From Pseudomonadota bacterium (GTDB taxonomy: Bacteria > Pseudomonadota > Gammaproteobacteria > Burkholderiales > Burkholderiaceae_C): DNA of 64,000 nt. The notes below the pieces were generated by a model. That model made no database searches, had not been told where the DNA came from, and saw nothing but the letters and a program-made list of their open reading frames with translations. The position numbers and the translations under genes are program-made. Of the stretch, positions 17,522 through 25,430 are shown one piece after another (position 1 is the first letter of the stretch; each line of letters starts with the position of its first letter). The stretch lies in contig CAUJHV010000075.1 of NCBI GenBank assembly GCA_963205115.1, forward strand, positions 1-64,000. The letters are read 5' to 3'.

Positions 17522-17633
17522 GCCTAACTATTGCGTCAACCTGACCCGCAACGGCGTGGCTGTCGCGGGCCTTCACTTCATTCTTGCCCGCGCCACCCAC
17601 GCCGCTGCGGGCAGGTTACACAGCTAGTTAGGC
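17522..17633 (+). repeat. attC recombination site 4
   Basis: GCCTAAC at 17522-17528 and GTTAGGC at 17627-17633 bound 112 bp, differing from attC site 2 at only about five positions. An extra GCCTAAC at 17431-17437, inside the stop region of the TIR gene, is not needed for this site. Confidence 0.92.
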
Positions 17634-17674
17634 CGCACGAAACAGACCGGCTTCACCCTTGCCATGAACAACGT

Positions 17675-18670
17675 ATGAAGCCAAATCCCTGGGACTGGAC
17701 CGAAGAGGACCTGCTGGAACTCATCACGCTTGGCGTCCAAGAGAGCCTCGAGCTTGACTACAAGCGCTGCGATGCCCTGCAGCGCTCGGACGGCAAAAAG
17801 AACGAGATCAGCAAGGACATCAGTTCCTTCGCCAACTCAGGAGGCGGAACAATCGTCTACGGGATGAAGGAGAACGGGCACACTCCTACCGAGATCGACG
17901 TTGGCTTTGATCCAACAGACATCACGAAAGAATGGCTAGAGCAAGTCATCAACTCACGGATTCAGCGCCGCATCGCTGGCGTCCGAGTGAATCAAGTGCC
18001 ACTTGATCGTACTGCCCCGAGTCGTGTCGCCTATGTTGTCCACGTTCCGCAGAGCCAGAGTGCGCCGCATCAATCTTGGGATAAGCGCTTCTATAAGCGC
18101 TTCAACTTTGAGTCAGTGCCGATGGAAGAGTACGAGATCCGCGACGTCTCGAACAGATCTACGGCGCCTGATCTTTCTCTTGAGTTTGTTTTTCGTCCAG
18201 GTGATGCTGAGACCAACCTAACAGTAGAGTCCGACTCCTACTACGCAGAGGTCATGCTAGCCGCTCTTGTGCAGAACCTTTCGCAGGCGGTGGCTTCACA
18301 TGCAGTATTCCATTTGCATCTAGATGAACGGATACGGATAGTAGAACTGCCGAACGATGTTAGAAAGCATAACGAGAAGAGCTCGCTCAAGATGGAAGGA
18401 GCCGAAGTCTTACTGGCGAAATTAACCATCCTGTGGGATGACAAGAAGGGACTGCCTCTCTTTGCCGGGATCGCAATCGAGATACCTACTCCTCCGCTGC
18501 GAATTCAGATTCCGCGCGGCCTAGACCTACTTGCGTTGCGCTACACCATTGGCGCCCCAGGAATGGCCGTTAAGGACCAGTTCGTCTTTATATCGGTAAG
18601 TGAAGGCAAGGCGAAGATTGTCCTGCCGTCCACCAAGTACGACGATGAAGCCTCCGCGAGTGTGGCCTAA
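17675..18670 (+). CDS. Cassette gene 6: AlbA_2 (Schlafen-like) domain protein
   Basis: A 331-aa protein. Its N-terminal 150 residues are an AlbA_2/Schlafen-type domain: LELITLGVQESLELDYKRC at residue 12, KNEISKDISSFANSGGGTIVYGM at 40-65, and RVAYVVHVPQSQSAPHQ near 125. The ESLELDYK and FANSGGG motifs are diagnostic. The domain binds nucleic acid or acts as a nuclease in characterised relatives; here the activity is unknown. The C-terminal half, beta-rich (PDLSLEFVFRPG...), is unassigned. ATG 17675 is taken as the start because the longer frame would run into attC site 4. The TAA stop is again inside GCCTAAC (18665-18671). Confidence 0.75.
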   Translation: MKPNPWDWTEEDLLELITLGVQESLELDYKRCDALQRSDGKKNEISKDISSFANSGGGTIVYGMKENGHTPTEIDVGFDPTDITKEWLEQVINSRIQRRIAGVRVNQVPLDRTAPSRVAYVVHVPQSQSAPHQSWDKRFYKRFNFESVPMEEYEIRDVSNRSTAPDLSLEFVFRPGDAETNLTVESDSYYAEVMLAALVQNLSQAVASHAVFHLHLDERIRIVELPNDVRKHNEKSSLKMEGAEVLLAKLTILWDDKKGLPLFAGIAIEIPTPPLRIQIPRGLDLLALRYTIGAPGMAVKDQFVFISVSEGKAKIVLPSTKYDDEASASVA

Positions 18671-18904
18671 CCCCTCTACAGGGACTTCTCATTGAGTCAA
18701 CAGTTCTCAGCGGCTGTTCTGCATAGCTGACTTGCTATGTGACTGGCAGCGGGACGTGATGGTCGAAGACAGCACCGTGGAAGGACAGACTGCACATCTA
18801 CAGGCGGGCTTGTTTCGGTGGCGATCACCGAGGCGCCAGATACGAATCGCTAGGCAGGACTCCATTCGTTCAGCGTGCTTGAGGCACGCAGGGGTTATCG
18901 CGTT
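18671..18904. other. Right end of cassette array, no gene
   Basis: This stretch follows the last cassette gene. A left core (GCCTAAC) overlaps the gene's stop, but no arm similar to attC sites 1-4 follows; the only right-core-like string is GCTAGGC near 18849. I see no gene. The IS3 element begins at 18905. Confidence 0.4.
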
Positions 18905-18968
18905 CGTAAGCTCCCCCTCTGAGGAGACAGTTTGAAAATGGAGGCTTCCGCATCTTCGAGGAAGAGCG

Positions 18969-19235
18969 ATGAGGAAGTCGAGATTCACGGAAGCCCAGAT
19001 CCTGGCGATCCTGGGCGAAGGCGAGGCAGGCTTGCCGGTGGCCGAGGTGTGCCGCAATCACGGCATCAGCACGGCGTGCTACTACCAGTGGAAAAGCAAG
19101 TACGCCGGCATGTCGGCCAACGAGCTGAAGAAGGTCAAGGAGCTGGAGGCGGAGAACTCGCGGCTCAAGCGGATGTATGCCGAGCTGGCGTTGGAGAACG
19201 CAGCGATCAAGGACGTGCTGTCGCGAAAATTGTGA
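18969..19235 (+). CDS. IS3-family transposase OrfA (DNA-binding subunit)
   Basis: An 88-aa OrfA with a helix-turn-helix for end recognition (RFTEAQILAILGEGEAG, VAEVCRNHGISTACYYQWK), followed by a leucine-zipper-like helix (ELEAENSRLKRMYAELALENAAI). The MRKSRFTEAQI start is typical of the family. Its TGA (19233-19235) overlaps the GTG of OrfB in GTGA. A frameshifted OrfAB fusion, as in many IS3 elements, or re-initiation at the GTG are both possible. Confidence 0.9.
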   Translation: MRKSRFTEAQILAILGEGEAGLPVAEVCRNHGISTACYYQWKSKYAGMSANELKKVKELEAENSRLKRMYAELALENAAIKDVLSRKL

Positions 19236-20089
19236 CGCCGACCGCCAGGCGAGCCGCCGTGCAGATCATGGTCGACGAGCACCACCTGTCGCGCGCGCGA
19301 GCCTGCAGAGCCGTGGGGCTACCGCGGTCGGCGCTTTACAAACCCATGCGAGATCTGGCTGCCGTAGACGCGCCGGTGATTCAGGCGCTCAATGAGGTCG
19401 TCGAGAAGCGGCCTCGCTGGGGCTTCTGGAAGTGCTTCGAGCGGCTGCGATCGGACGGTCGCGGCTGGAACCACAAACGGGTCTACCGGGTGTACTGCGG
19501 CATGCGGTTGAACCTCAAGCGCAAGGCCAAGAGAAGACTGGTCACGCGAGAGCGGCAGCCGTTGTTGGCCAGCCAGGAATTGAACCGCGTGTGGGCGCTG
19601 GACTTCATGCGCGACACGCTCTACGACGGCAGGCCGTTCAGAACGCTGAACGTGATCGATGAGGGCAACCGGGAAGCGCTGCGCATCGAATGCGGCACAT
19701 CGATCCCGTCAGTCCGGGTTGTGCGGGTGATGAACCAACTGGTCGAGGTGTATGGCAAGCCTCAAGCCATCAGGCTGGACAACGGTCCGGAACTCACCGC
19801 CGACACGTACGTCGACTGGGCCAAGGAACGTGGTGTCCAGCTGCTGTTCATCCAGCCTGGCAAACCCAACCAGAACGCGTTCGTCGAGCGCTTCAACCGT
19901 AGCTTCCGCGAGGAGGTTCTAAATGCCTGGCTGTTCAACGCGGTCAGCGAGGTTCAAGACGCTGCCGACGAGTGGCTGACCGACTACAACGAGTACCGGC
20001 CGCACGAGTCACTGGGTAACGTGCCGCCGGCGGTGTTCAAGCCCAGGGTATTCAACGCGAAAGTCTCTACTTCTGAGTTGCCTACTTGA
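19232..20089 (+). CDS. IS3-family transposase OrfB (rve integrase core)
   Basis: A 285-aa catalytic subunit starting at GTG 19232, which overlaps the OrfA stop by 4 bases. It has the HTH_21 stretch (MVDEHHLSRARACRAVGLPRS, RPRWGFWKCFERLR) and the DDE retroviral integrase core: Asp in VWALDFMRDTL, Asp in IRLDNGPEL and Glu in AFVERFNRSFREEVL. The C-terminus YNEYRPHESLGNVPP is typical. The longer frame back to 18932 is the out-of-frame shadow of OrfA. The gene appears full length with all three catalytic residues. Confidence 0.92.
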   Translation: MTPTARRAAVQIMVDEHHLSRARACRAVGLPRSALYKPMRDLAAVDAPVIQALNEVVEKRPRWGFWKCFERLRSDGRGWNHKRVYRVYCGMRLNLKRKAKRRLVTRERQPLLASQELNRVWALDFMRDTLYDGRPFRTLNVIDEGNREALRIECGTSIPSVRVVRVMNQLVEVYGKPQAIRLDNGPELTADTYVDWAKERGVQLLFIQPGKPNQNAFVERFNRSFREEVLNAWLFNAVSEVQDAADEWLTDYNEYRPHESLGNVPPAVFKPRVFNAKVSTSELPT

Positions 20090-20173
20090 CGGGGGAGCTT
20101 ACGGCTCTACCCCAGCCCGTGAAACGATTCGGATACGATACCCATCGTCTGGATGAGGTCATTGGGAGGTGAC

Positions 20174-20815
20174 ATGTCTCGGATCCGCGGCCTCGCGACT
20201 CTTGCTACCAGCGTGCTCTTTGTTCTGGCAAGTGAGCCAGTGCTTGCGGCTCGCTACGGCGGATACCGCGCCCCACCTCCCAGACGCGCACCGATGCCGT
20301 CTCGCTCGGCGCCAAGGCCGGCCCCAATGCCAAGGCCTGCGCCGAAGCCTCTTCCTCAAAAGTCTCCCATATCGGTACCGAAGCCATTGACAGGGAAGTC
20401 TGCCCAAAACAGCGGTAAGCAGGCAAACGGTAACTACCAACAAAAGCCCGACACGCGCCATAACGCGGATGGCTCAGTCAATAAGAAGCAGACCAAGGCA
20501 GAGCAGAGCGCGAAGGCTGCGAAAACTGGCTCTAATCCTAAAAGTGCAAGTGATGCTGTAAAACTAAATAAATCACTTGCAAGCCAGGCCCAAATGAAGG
20601 AGCCTGGTGTGATTATCGCTGGAGGTGGGAAGGCTCCATTCAGGGATGCACAGCGAGTTGCTAGAACTCATGGCGGGAAAACTGAGGACTGGGTGAAGAA
20701 ATCCAGCTCATCCTATACCGACAAGGATGGCAACAAACAAGAGACGCATTGGGTTGAGAATATCAAGACAGGAAAGAGGGCGGAGTTCAAGACCGTGGTA
20801 AATGGAAAGCAATAA
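20174..20815 (+). CDS. Secreted protein with C-terminal toxin-like domain (toxin candidate 1)
   Basis: A 213-aa protein. ATG 20174 is chosen for its strong GGGAGGTGA site. A signal peptide ends near residue 25 (LFVLASEPVLA-AR). Residues 26-75 are a Pro/Arg/Ser-rich linker (APPPRRAPMPSRSAPRPAPMP), then a low-complexity Lys/Asn/Gln stretch. The last 60 residues form a compact domain: APFRDAQRVARTHGGKTEDWVKK, DGNKQETHWVENIKTGKRAEFK. This tail looks like the nuclease tips (BECR-type RNase fold) at the ends of polymorphic toxins, where a conserved His is followed by a W-E-N-x-x-T-G block. The assignment is by eye. It is followed after 1 base by a likely immunity gene. Confidence 0.6.
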   Translation: MSRIRGLATLATSVLFVLASEPVLAARYGGYRAPPPRRAPMPSRSAPRPAPMPRPAPKPLPQKSPISVPKPLTGKSAQNSGKQANGNYQQKPDTRHNADGSVNKKQTKAEQSAKAAKTGSNPKSASDAVKLNKSLASQAQMKEPGVIIAGGGKAPFRDAQRVARTHGGKTEDWVKKSSSSYTDKDGNKQETHWVENIKTGKRAEFKTVVNGKQ

Positions 20816-20816
20816 C

Positions 20817-21125
20817 ATGAAAAGCACTGCGAGAGCAGAAATCGTCAAGATTGCCAGTCAAATTGTTTCGGGCAAGGATCCCATCCTTGATGGCGTAAGA
20901 AGGATTGTGGCGCTTCGGTTTGACCTTGACAATCCCGATGACGAAGCCTTCTTGACCTTACGGGGCTATGCTTCAGAGACAGATGAATTTCCTTCGAAGT
21001 CCGTTCGCAAAGACTACGACAAGGCGGCACTCCAGAAGTTGGACGCAGAGTTGGCTGAGTACGATTCTCGTGCGAGAGAAATAGTCTTTGAGTCCTGTCG
21101 AGAGTTAATAAAAAAGTTTAGCTAG
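20817..21125 (+). CDS. Likely immunity protein for toxin candidate 1
   Basis: A 102-aa acidic, all-helical cytosolic protein without a signal peptide. It begins 1 base after the toxin-like gene (ATG 20817, with GGAAAG in front; an ATG at 20802 inside the toxin gene is a second choice). The sequence IVSGKDPILDGVRRIVALRFDLDNPDDEAF, then RGYASETDEFPSKSVRK, resembles DUF2489-type small proteins, which often lie beside toxin tips. Order, overlap and charge fit an immunity protein that binds the basic C-terminal domain upstream. No direct proof is visible. Confidence 0.6.
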   Translation: MKSTARAEIVKIASQIVSGKDPILDGVRRIVALRFDLDNPDDEAFLTLRGYASETDEFPSKSVRKDYDKAALQKLDAELAEYDSRAREIVFESCRELIKKFS

Positions 21126-21303
21126 GTGCAGTTGAATCAAGAACGCAACCTTGACTAAGTTTTTTGCTCGCATCCGAATGCGTGTGTGATGTTCTTGTTC
21201 TCTATGCAGTTCTCAAACATGAGAGCCGCGTCATCACCACAAACACAGTCATTTAAGTCACGACGTATTCACCAGCGCGATTACAAAATTGGCGGGAGCA
21301 TCA

Positions 21304-22443
21304 ATGCATTTCATCCTCACCACACATCCCAGGGCGATAGTGCTTTGTCTGATGGCTTCCGCGCTTGTGGGGTGCGTGACACCTACCCAACAGCCTCAGC
21401 GTGATGGCCGGTTTGCTGCAAACCTGCCGTTTCTTCCAACCACCAATGCAGACCTCGGCATCTATCTTGCGCGAGTAAAAAAGGGTGAGCCCTTCTACGA
21501 TATCTATCTGCTCGGGTGGGAAAAGAATGATGCCATCAATCCAAATATTAAACCGCGCGCCTTCCAAGATACCGAGGAAATGCTAAACAATTGTCGCCCA
21601 GGAGGTGGTCTGGGCGATATACGCGTCACTCAGGAAGATACTTTCTTCGACAGAAGTGCCTATGACGGATTGATGCGCAGTGGACAAGAGATTGCCAAAA
21701 TGCGCCACGTTTGGCAATTCCATATGGATAGAGCCCAAGCTCAGAAGCGTGTATTGGAAGGTTTGGGACGAAGGACTGGAGCTTCTTTCCCATCCAACAC
21801 AACTGACGGCTCTGGGAGTTCGCGCTCTCAGGATGGTGGGGTGTCACCACGCCAAGCAAAAAGACCCGAAGCCGCTCAACGCGCGCCTCTGCCAGTTCCT
21901 CAGGTTCAACGAACACCACCACCACAAGCAAGAAACCATTCAGCTGCCGAAGTTGAACAAGCGATAAAAGCTCTTGATTACAACTTTCAGATTCTAGGCA
22001 GCATGGACACCGAGATTCGTCGACGCGAAGATGTCTATCTTGCAGACCTTTCGAAGATCTATGAAGAAGCTCTGACAAAGATGAAGAAGCATCTCTCGTT
22101 GTCGACCTTCGATTTAGTCGATAGATATGAGATTTTGCGTGAGCAAAATATCATGCTTTGCGGCATGAGAGTCATAAATAATAGCTCACCGGGCAAGTTG
22201 CGCCTTGTCGAGTTGAATAAGCAATCGCGCGACGTGGTTGTCTCCTTTCTCAAAGCGAGCAAGCCGAAGATTGTTGCGGATATGGATAGGCAGCGCCTGC
22301 TCGCGGACAAACAGAAAGTTTATGCATCGTATTTTAAGACCGTCTCGCTGCAAAAGCTGGCAGCTTCGGAGCTTGGAATTCAGGCTCCAGACGGTATTTC
22401 TAAGCGCGCTCCAGGCGAGACTGAGCGTCTGACATTGGATTGA
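21304..22443 (+). CDS. Hypothetical lipoprotein of the toxin locus
   Basis: A 379-aa protein with signal peptide and lipobox ALVGC (Cys at residue 24). ATG 21304 with GGGAG upstream is preferred to an in-frame TTG at 21289. After the lipid anchor come a globular segment (LGIYLARVKKGEPFYDIYLLGW), a Ser/Pro/Gln-rich linker at about 160-205 (VPQVQRTPPPQARN) and a long helical C-terminus (EVEQAIKALDYNFQILGSMDTEI, ADLSKIYEEALTKMKKHL). No family is recognised. It lies between two toxin-like gene pairs on the same strand, so it may help to export or anchor the toxins; that is inference. Confidence 0.6.
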   Translation: MHFILTTHPRAIVLCLMASALVGCVTPTQQPQRDGRFAANLPFLPTTNADLGIYLARVKKGEPFYDIYLLGWEKNDAINPNIKPRAFQDTEEMLNNCRPGGGLGDIRVTQEDTFFDRSAYDGLMRSGQEIAKMRHVWQFHMDRAQAQKRVLEGLGRRTGASFPSNTTDGSGSSRSQDGGVSPRQAKRPEAAQRAPLPVPQVQRTPPPQARNHSAAEVEQAIKALDYNFQILGSMDTEIRRREDVYLADLSKIYEEALTKMKKHLSLSTFDLVDRYEILREQNIMLCGMRVINNSSPGKLRLVELNKQSRDVVVSFLKASKPKIVADMDRQRLLADKQKVYASYFKTVSLQKLAASELGIQAPDGISKRAPGETERLTLD

Positions 22444-22461
22444 TCTTCGATTTTATCGAGT

Positions 22462-23727
22462 ATGTGCAATATAAAGACAAACCCCTCATACGCCGCCGCA
22501 TCGTTGCGGCGGTGTTGGCTTATGGTGGGAGTGGTTGGACTGATGCTTTTTGTCGGCACCGTTGGCAGAGCAACAGCGCAGGGCGTGGGTACTCCTGTGG
22601 CAGCCATACAGGCTTGCGACGAGCTTGCCTCCCATCCAGACGACCCGGAATCCTTCGCCTCGGGTGTGGCAGACGACCAACTCGAAGCATCGCGCGTGAT
22701 CGAAGTCTGTGAGGCGGCAACGAGGATCGATACAGCCTCGCCGCGACTGTCTTTCCAGCTTGCACGCGGCTACCTGAAGGCAGGACGCATCCAGCCGGCC
22801 ATCGAAAGCCTTCTCAAGGCCGCGAAAGAGGGTCACGGCGCTTCACTTGCCTATCTTGGCGACATCCACCTTGATGGCGCGCCAGGCATCGAAGCAGACC
22901 CCATCATCGCGCATGGCCTTTACATGCGAGCTCTCCAATCTGGTTTCGAGCCGGCCCGGAAGATTCTGGCCGAATTCGAAGACCATACGGATAAGTTTGC
23001 ACAGGCTGAAAAGGAGGAGGATGAACTGGCGCGTATAGCAGTATCGGGAAGTGGTTTGAATCGTGACTACATTAATCCTGACATCATAGAAAACCTGCTG
23101 CGCGGCGACTTGGATGAAGTAACCAACAATGAGGCATGGGTTAAGGAGTATCTGCTGACCATTGCAGAGGTTGTCGCTGAAGACTGCAAAGCTTTTTTCA
23201 CGAGCTCGGACATTAAGAATCTTCAAGTTGTATCCAAGGCGACCGCTATGGACTGGAGTTCGGAAACTGGATGGATGGTTATTTGGGAGATTTTCGACAA
23301 CGTTGCGACTGTGCGAAATGGCATCACGCAAGGGAAGTTGATTATTCCTGGCATTGAGGCCACCATGTCGGAAGAGGCCAACATGAAGCAACTCGTGACA
23401 GAGGCGGTGACGGATGCGTATGTGCTTATGAGTAAGCATAGTTGCCGAAGCCAAGAGCTCAAGACCGTCATGGGAAATATGGTCCGCTACATCGAGAATG
23501 ATGGAGCGCCCCGTGCTTCAACGCAATCCATCATGAGTTCCTGTGTCGCAAGCCAATCGAAGAGCGGCGTGTCCAACGCGAGTGGATTTTGTAGGTGTGT
23601 TACCAGAAAACTCACGCTCGGGGCAACGATGTCGCGGAAGCAAAGAAATCTTCTCACAACGAATTTTTATAGTGGCGCACAGACCATCATTCGTGCGAAT
23701 CGCTCCCACTTTGAGTCCTGCTTCTAA
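22462..23727 (+). CDS. Secreted Sel1/TPR-repeat protein of the toxin locus
   Basis: A 421-aa protein with a long basic N-region and hydrophobic core (MVGVVGLMLFVGTVGRATA), cleaved near residue 40. Residues about 85-160 contain TPR/Sel1-type repeats (LSFQLARGYLKAGRIQPAIESLLKAAKEGH, LAYLGDIHLDGAPGIEADPIIAHGLYMRALQSGF). The C-terminal half has several Cys (EDCKAFF, KHSCRSQEL, SSCVAS, GFCRCV) that may pair in the periplasm. Sel1 proteins usually act as scaffolds. It starts 18 bases after the lipoprotein gene and is probably co-transcribed with it. The start codon is uncertain because the ribosome-binding site is poor. Confidence 0.6.
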   Translation: MCNIKTNPSYAAASLRRCWLMVGVVGLMLFVGTVGRATAQGVGTPVAAIQACDELASHPDDPESFASGVADDQLEASRVIEVCEAATRIDTASPRLSFQLARGYLKAGRIQPAIESLLKAAKEGHGASLAYLGDIHLDGAPGIEADPIIAHGLYMRALQSGFEPARKILAEFEDHTDKFAQAEKEEDELARIAVSGSGLNRDYINPDIIENLLRGDLDEVTNNEAWVKEYLLTIAEVVAEDCKAFFTSSDIKNLQVVSKATAMDWSSETGWMVIWEIFDNVATVRNGITQGKLIIPGIEATMSEEANMKQLVTEAVTDAYVLMSKHSCRSQELKTVMGNMVRYIENDGAPRASTQSIMSSCVASQSKSGVSNASGFCRCVTRKLTLGATMSRKQRNLLTTNFYSGAQTIIRANRSHFESCF

Positions 23728-23772
23728 GTGTGGAGATTTATGAGTCTGCGATAGAAGAGGCGGGGAGAGAGT

Positions 23773-24846
23773 ATGAAAACTATCTTTTCGAAGTTTCTTT
23801 TGGCCGCGGTGGCGGGAAGTTTATGCTTTGCGACTTTCGCAAATGCCCAGTCTTGGCAGCGGCAGCAGGACTTCAACCGACAGAGGCAAATTGACCAACA
23901 GCGTCAAGACGCCGCGCGCGAGCAGTTGCGGCGAGCTGAGCAGCAGCGCATTCGGGACGAAGTGCGCCAGCAACAGATTCGACAAGAGCAAGCGCGGGTC
24001 AGAGATGACATCCGCAACAGCATCAAACAAGACCGCGCGAATGACGCGAGACAGCAGGTCCTGACCACAGCAAAGCAGCAACGGGAAGACTGGCGACAGC
24101 AAGGAAAGCTCGGTGTAGCTCGTCCTGCCGGCGACGCAGCGGGTCGCGCAGGTCCGTTCCGCGCTTCAAACGGCATTGCTGCGGCTCCCCGCCAGCCCAC
24201 ACCCGCCGAGGCCAAGCGAGGCTACACAGGGAAGGTGACCGCAGACGGCAAAGCCTTGGTGCGGTTTCAGAACAGGGTCGTAGCAGTCCCGTCTTCGCGC
24301 ATTGGGGTGGCTCCGCGGCGGACCGAAACCAGCCAGACCGCACTGGCGACGGGCTGGAGCCAACAGAAGCAGGCCAGTATCAGCGCGGAGTTTAGAAAGC
24401 TTGCCGCTGGCGGTGGGTCAGGAGCAGGAAAGTCTGCTGTCACCCAGACTTCCATCGCGGCGGCGGTGCAGGGGAGGATTGCGGACGCTAGACAGAAAAG
24501 ACTGCTGTCAAATGAGAATAAATATTCTTCCAGGTTTTCGGGTGCCGCTTCTCAACCGACATGGGCCGACTTACGAACACTTGATGATCATTTCAAGAGG
24601 CATGGAGCTCAAGTTGGGGCAAGGGACAAGTATGATTATATGCGAATTGCCGCTGAGTTCTTTGCTGACAGAAAAAAGTATCACTGCAAAATTGACTCGA
24701 ACGGCGGCATACGTGTATATGATGAGCATTCTGGGAGATTTGGATCATTCACGAATGATGGATTGGCAAAGACATTCTTCAGCATAGGTAGAAATAGGAG
24801 TGGAAATGATTCATATTGGGCCAAGCAATTGGGGGGTGCATGTTGA
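23773..24846 (+). CDS. Secreted coiled-coil protein with C-terminal toxin-like domain (toxin candidate 2)
   Basis: A 357-aa protein with a signal peptide (FLLAAVAGSLCFATFANA-Q). Residues 27-110 are an extreme Gln/Arg coiled coil (QRQIDQQRQDAAREQLRRAEQQ). A Gly/Ala-rich linker follows, then a compact C-terminal domain of about 95 residues with a different composition (ADLRTLDDHFKRHGAQVGARDKYDY, FFADRKKYHCK, IRVYDEHSGRFGSF). That last part, with GxF/Y and a His, again looks like a nuclease tip of the kind found on polymorphic toxins. The overall plan matches toxin candidate 1: signal, disordered linker, tip. Its stop overlaps the next gene by 7 bases. The tip family is not identified. Confidence 0.6.
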   Translation: MKTIFSKFLLAAVAGSLCFATFANAQSWQRQQDFNRQRQIDQQRQDAAREQLRRAEQQRIRDEVRQQQIRQEQARVRDDIRNSIKQDRANDARQQVLTTAKQQREDWRQQGKLGVARPAGDAAGRAGPFRASNGIAAAPRQPTPAEAKRGYTGKVTADGKALVRFQNRVVAVPSSRIGVAPRRTETSQTALATGWSQQKQASISAEFRKLAAGGGSGAGKSAVTQTSIAAAVQGRIADARQKRLLSNENKYSSRFSGAASQPTWADLRTLDDHFKRHGAQVGARDKYDYMRIAAEFFADRKKYHCKIDSNGGIRVYDEHSGRFGSFTNDGLAKTFFSIGRNRSGNDSYWAKQLGGAC

Positions 24847-25124
24847 CCTCTAATATGTGTCCGGTTTGTGGCTTTGAGCTGTGGTTTTTGCCATGGTCTG
24901 ATGAATGTCCTTCAGATGAAATGTGTCCATGCTGTGGAATTCAGTTCGGTTTGGATGATGTGATTGATCTTGATGATGTTTCGCTATCGACTAGAATGAC
25001 GTACTATGCTCAAGTGCGATCTAGGTGGATTGATGGTGGCATGTTGTGGCGTGGCTCTGTCACCAACAAGCCTAAGAACTGGGACCCACGGAAGCAATTA
25101 AGAATTGCCAGCTTCCCAGACTAA
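24840..25124 (+). CDS. CPCC-type cysteine-rich protein, likely immunity protein for toxin candidate 2
   Basis: A 94-aa protein starting at ATG 24840, inside the last codons of the upstream toxin-like gene and preceded by a G-rich site. The N-terminal 40 residues hold the CPCC family signature: CPVCGFELWFL, then DECPSDEMCPCCGIQFG. The two CxxC pairs probably bind one zinc ion. The family is often found next to toxin tips. The rest is acidic (DDVIDLDDVSL) with a W-rich tail. Cytosolic, no signal peptide. The overlap and small size support an immunity role, which is inferred. Confidence 0.68.
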   Translation: MLTSNMCPVCGFELWFLPWSDECPSDEMCPCCGIQFGLDDVIDLDDVSLSTRMTYYAQVRSRWIDGGMLWRGSVTNKPKNWDPRKQLRIASFPD

Positions 25125-25430
25125 TGGATGAGTACTTGATTGTTTAACCGAGTCAAGGGCTTTTGTCCTGACTGGCGCGGCCCACAGGCGAAGCCGAGGA
25201 CACGGGAAGGGCAAAAGGGCGTAAGCCTTTACCCTTGACGCGAGGAAAGAGAAATACCCTCAGGGAGGAGGTTGCAGGGAAAGAAGATCCCTGCAACCCT
25301 GCCTTCCGGCGAGGGCGGGGCGTGGGGCGGAGCCCCACAGGTATTTGAATTCCGCCTCAGGCGGCCAGTTCACGGTCTATTAACGCTTTTGCGTCACTCT
25401 GGAGAATGACCCATCAAGGAGGGGGAATCC
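25125..25430. repeat. Hairpin-rich non-coding stretch
   Basis: No gene is seen. Two perfect inverted repeats stand out. An 11-bp stem with a 7-base loop lies at 25270-25298 (GGTTGCAGGGA and its complement). A 7-bp stem with a GGA loop lies at 25322-25338 (GTGGGGC and its complement). Further left, AAGGGC and GCCTTT-type arms recur between 25155 and 25240. Together with a plasmid/ICE-type small gene right after it, the stretch resembles a boundary of a former mobile element. Confidence 0.5.

Larger units (their letters stand above)
18905..20103 (+). mobile_element. IS3-family insertion sequence
   Basis: A 1199-bp element bounded by inverted repeats: CGTAAGCTCCCCC at 18905-18917 and its exact complement GGGGGAGCTTACG at 20091-20103. 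It carries the two overlapping frames of IS3 elements. No clear target duplication flanks it. Both transposase frames look intact, so it could be mobile, and it closes the right side of the cassette array. Confidence 0.88.

Noticed and set aside
17431-17633. A longer 203-bp attC beginning at the GCCTAAC inside the TIR gene stop
   Set aside because: The 112-bp site at 17522-17633 matches the other attC sites over its full length, so the earlier core is more likely a leftover or chance inverse of the cassette start.
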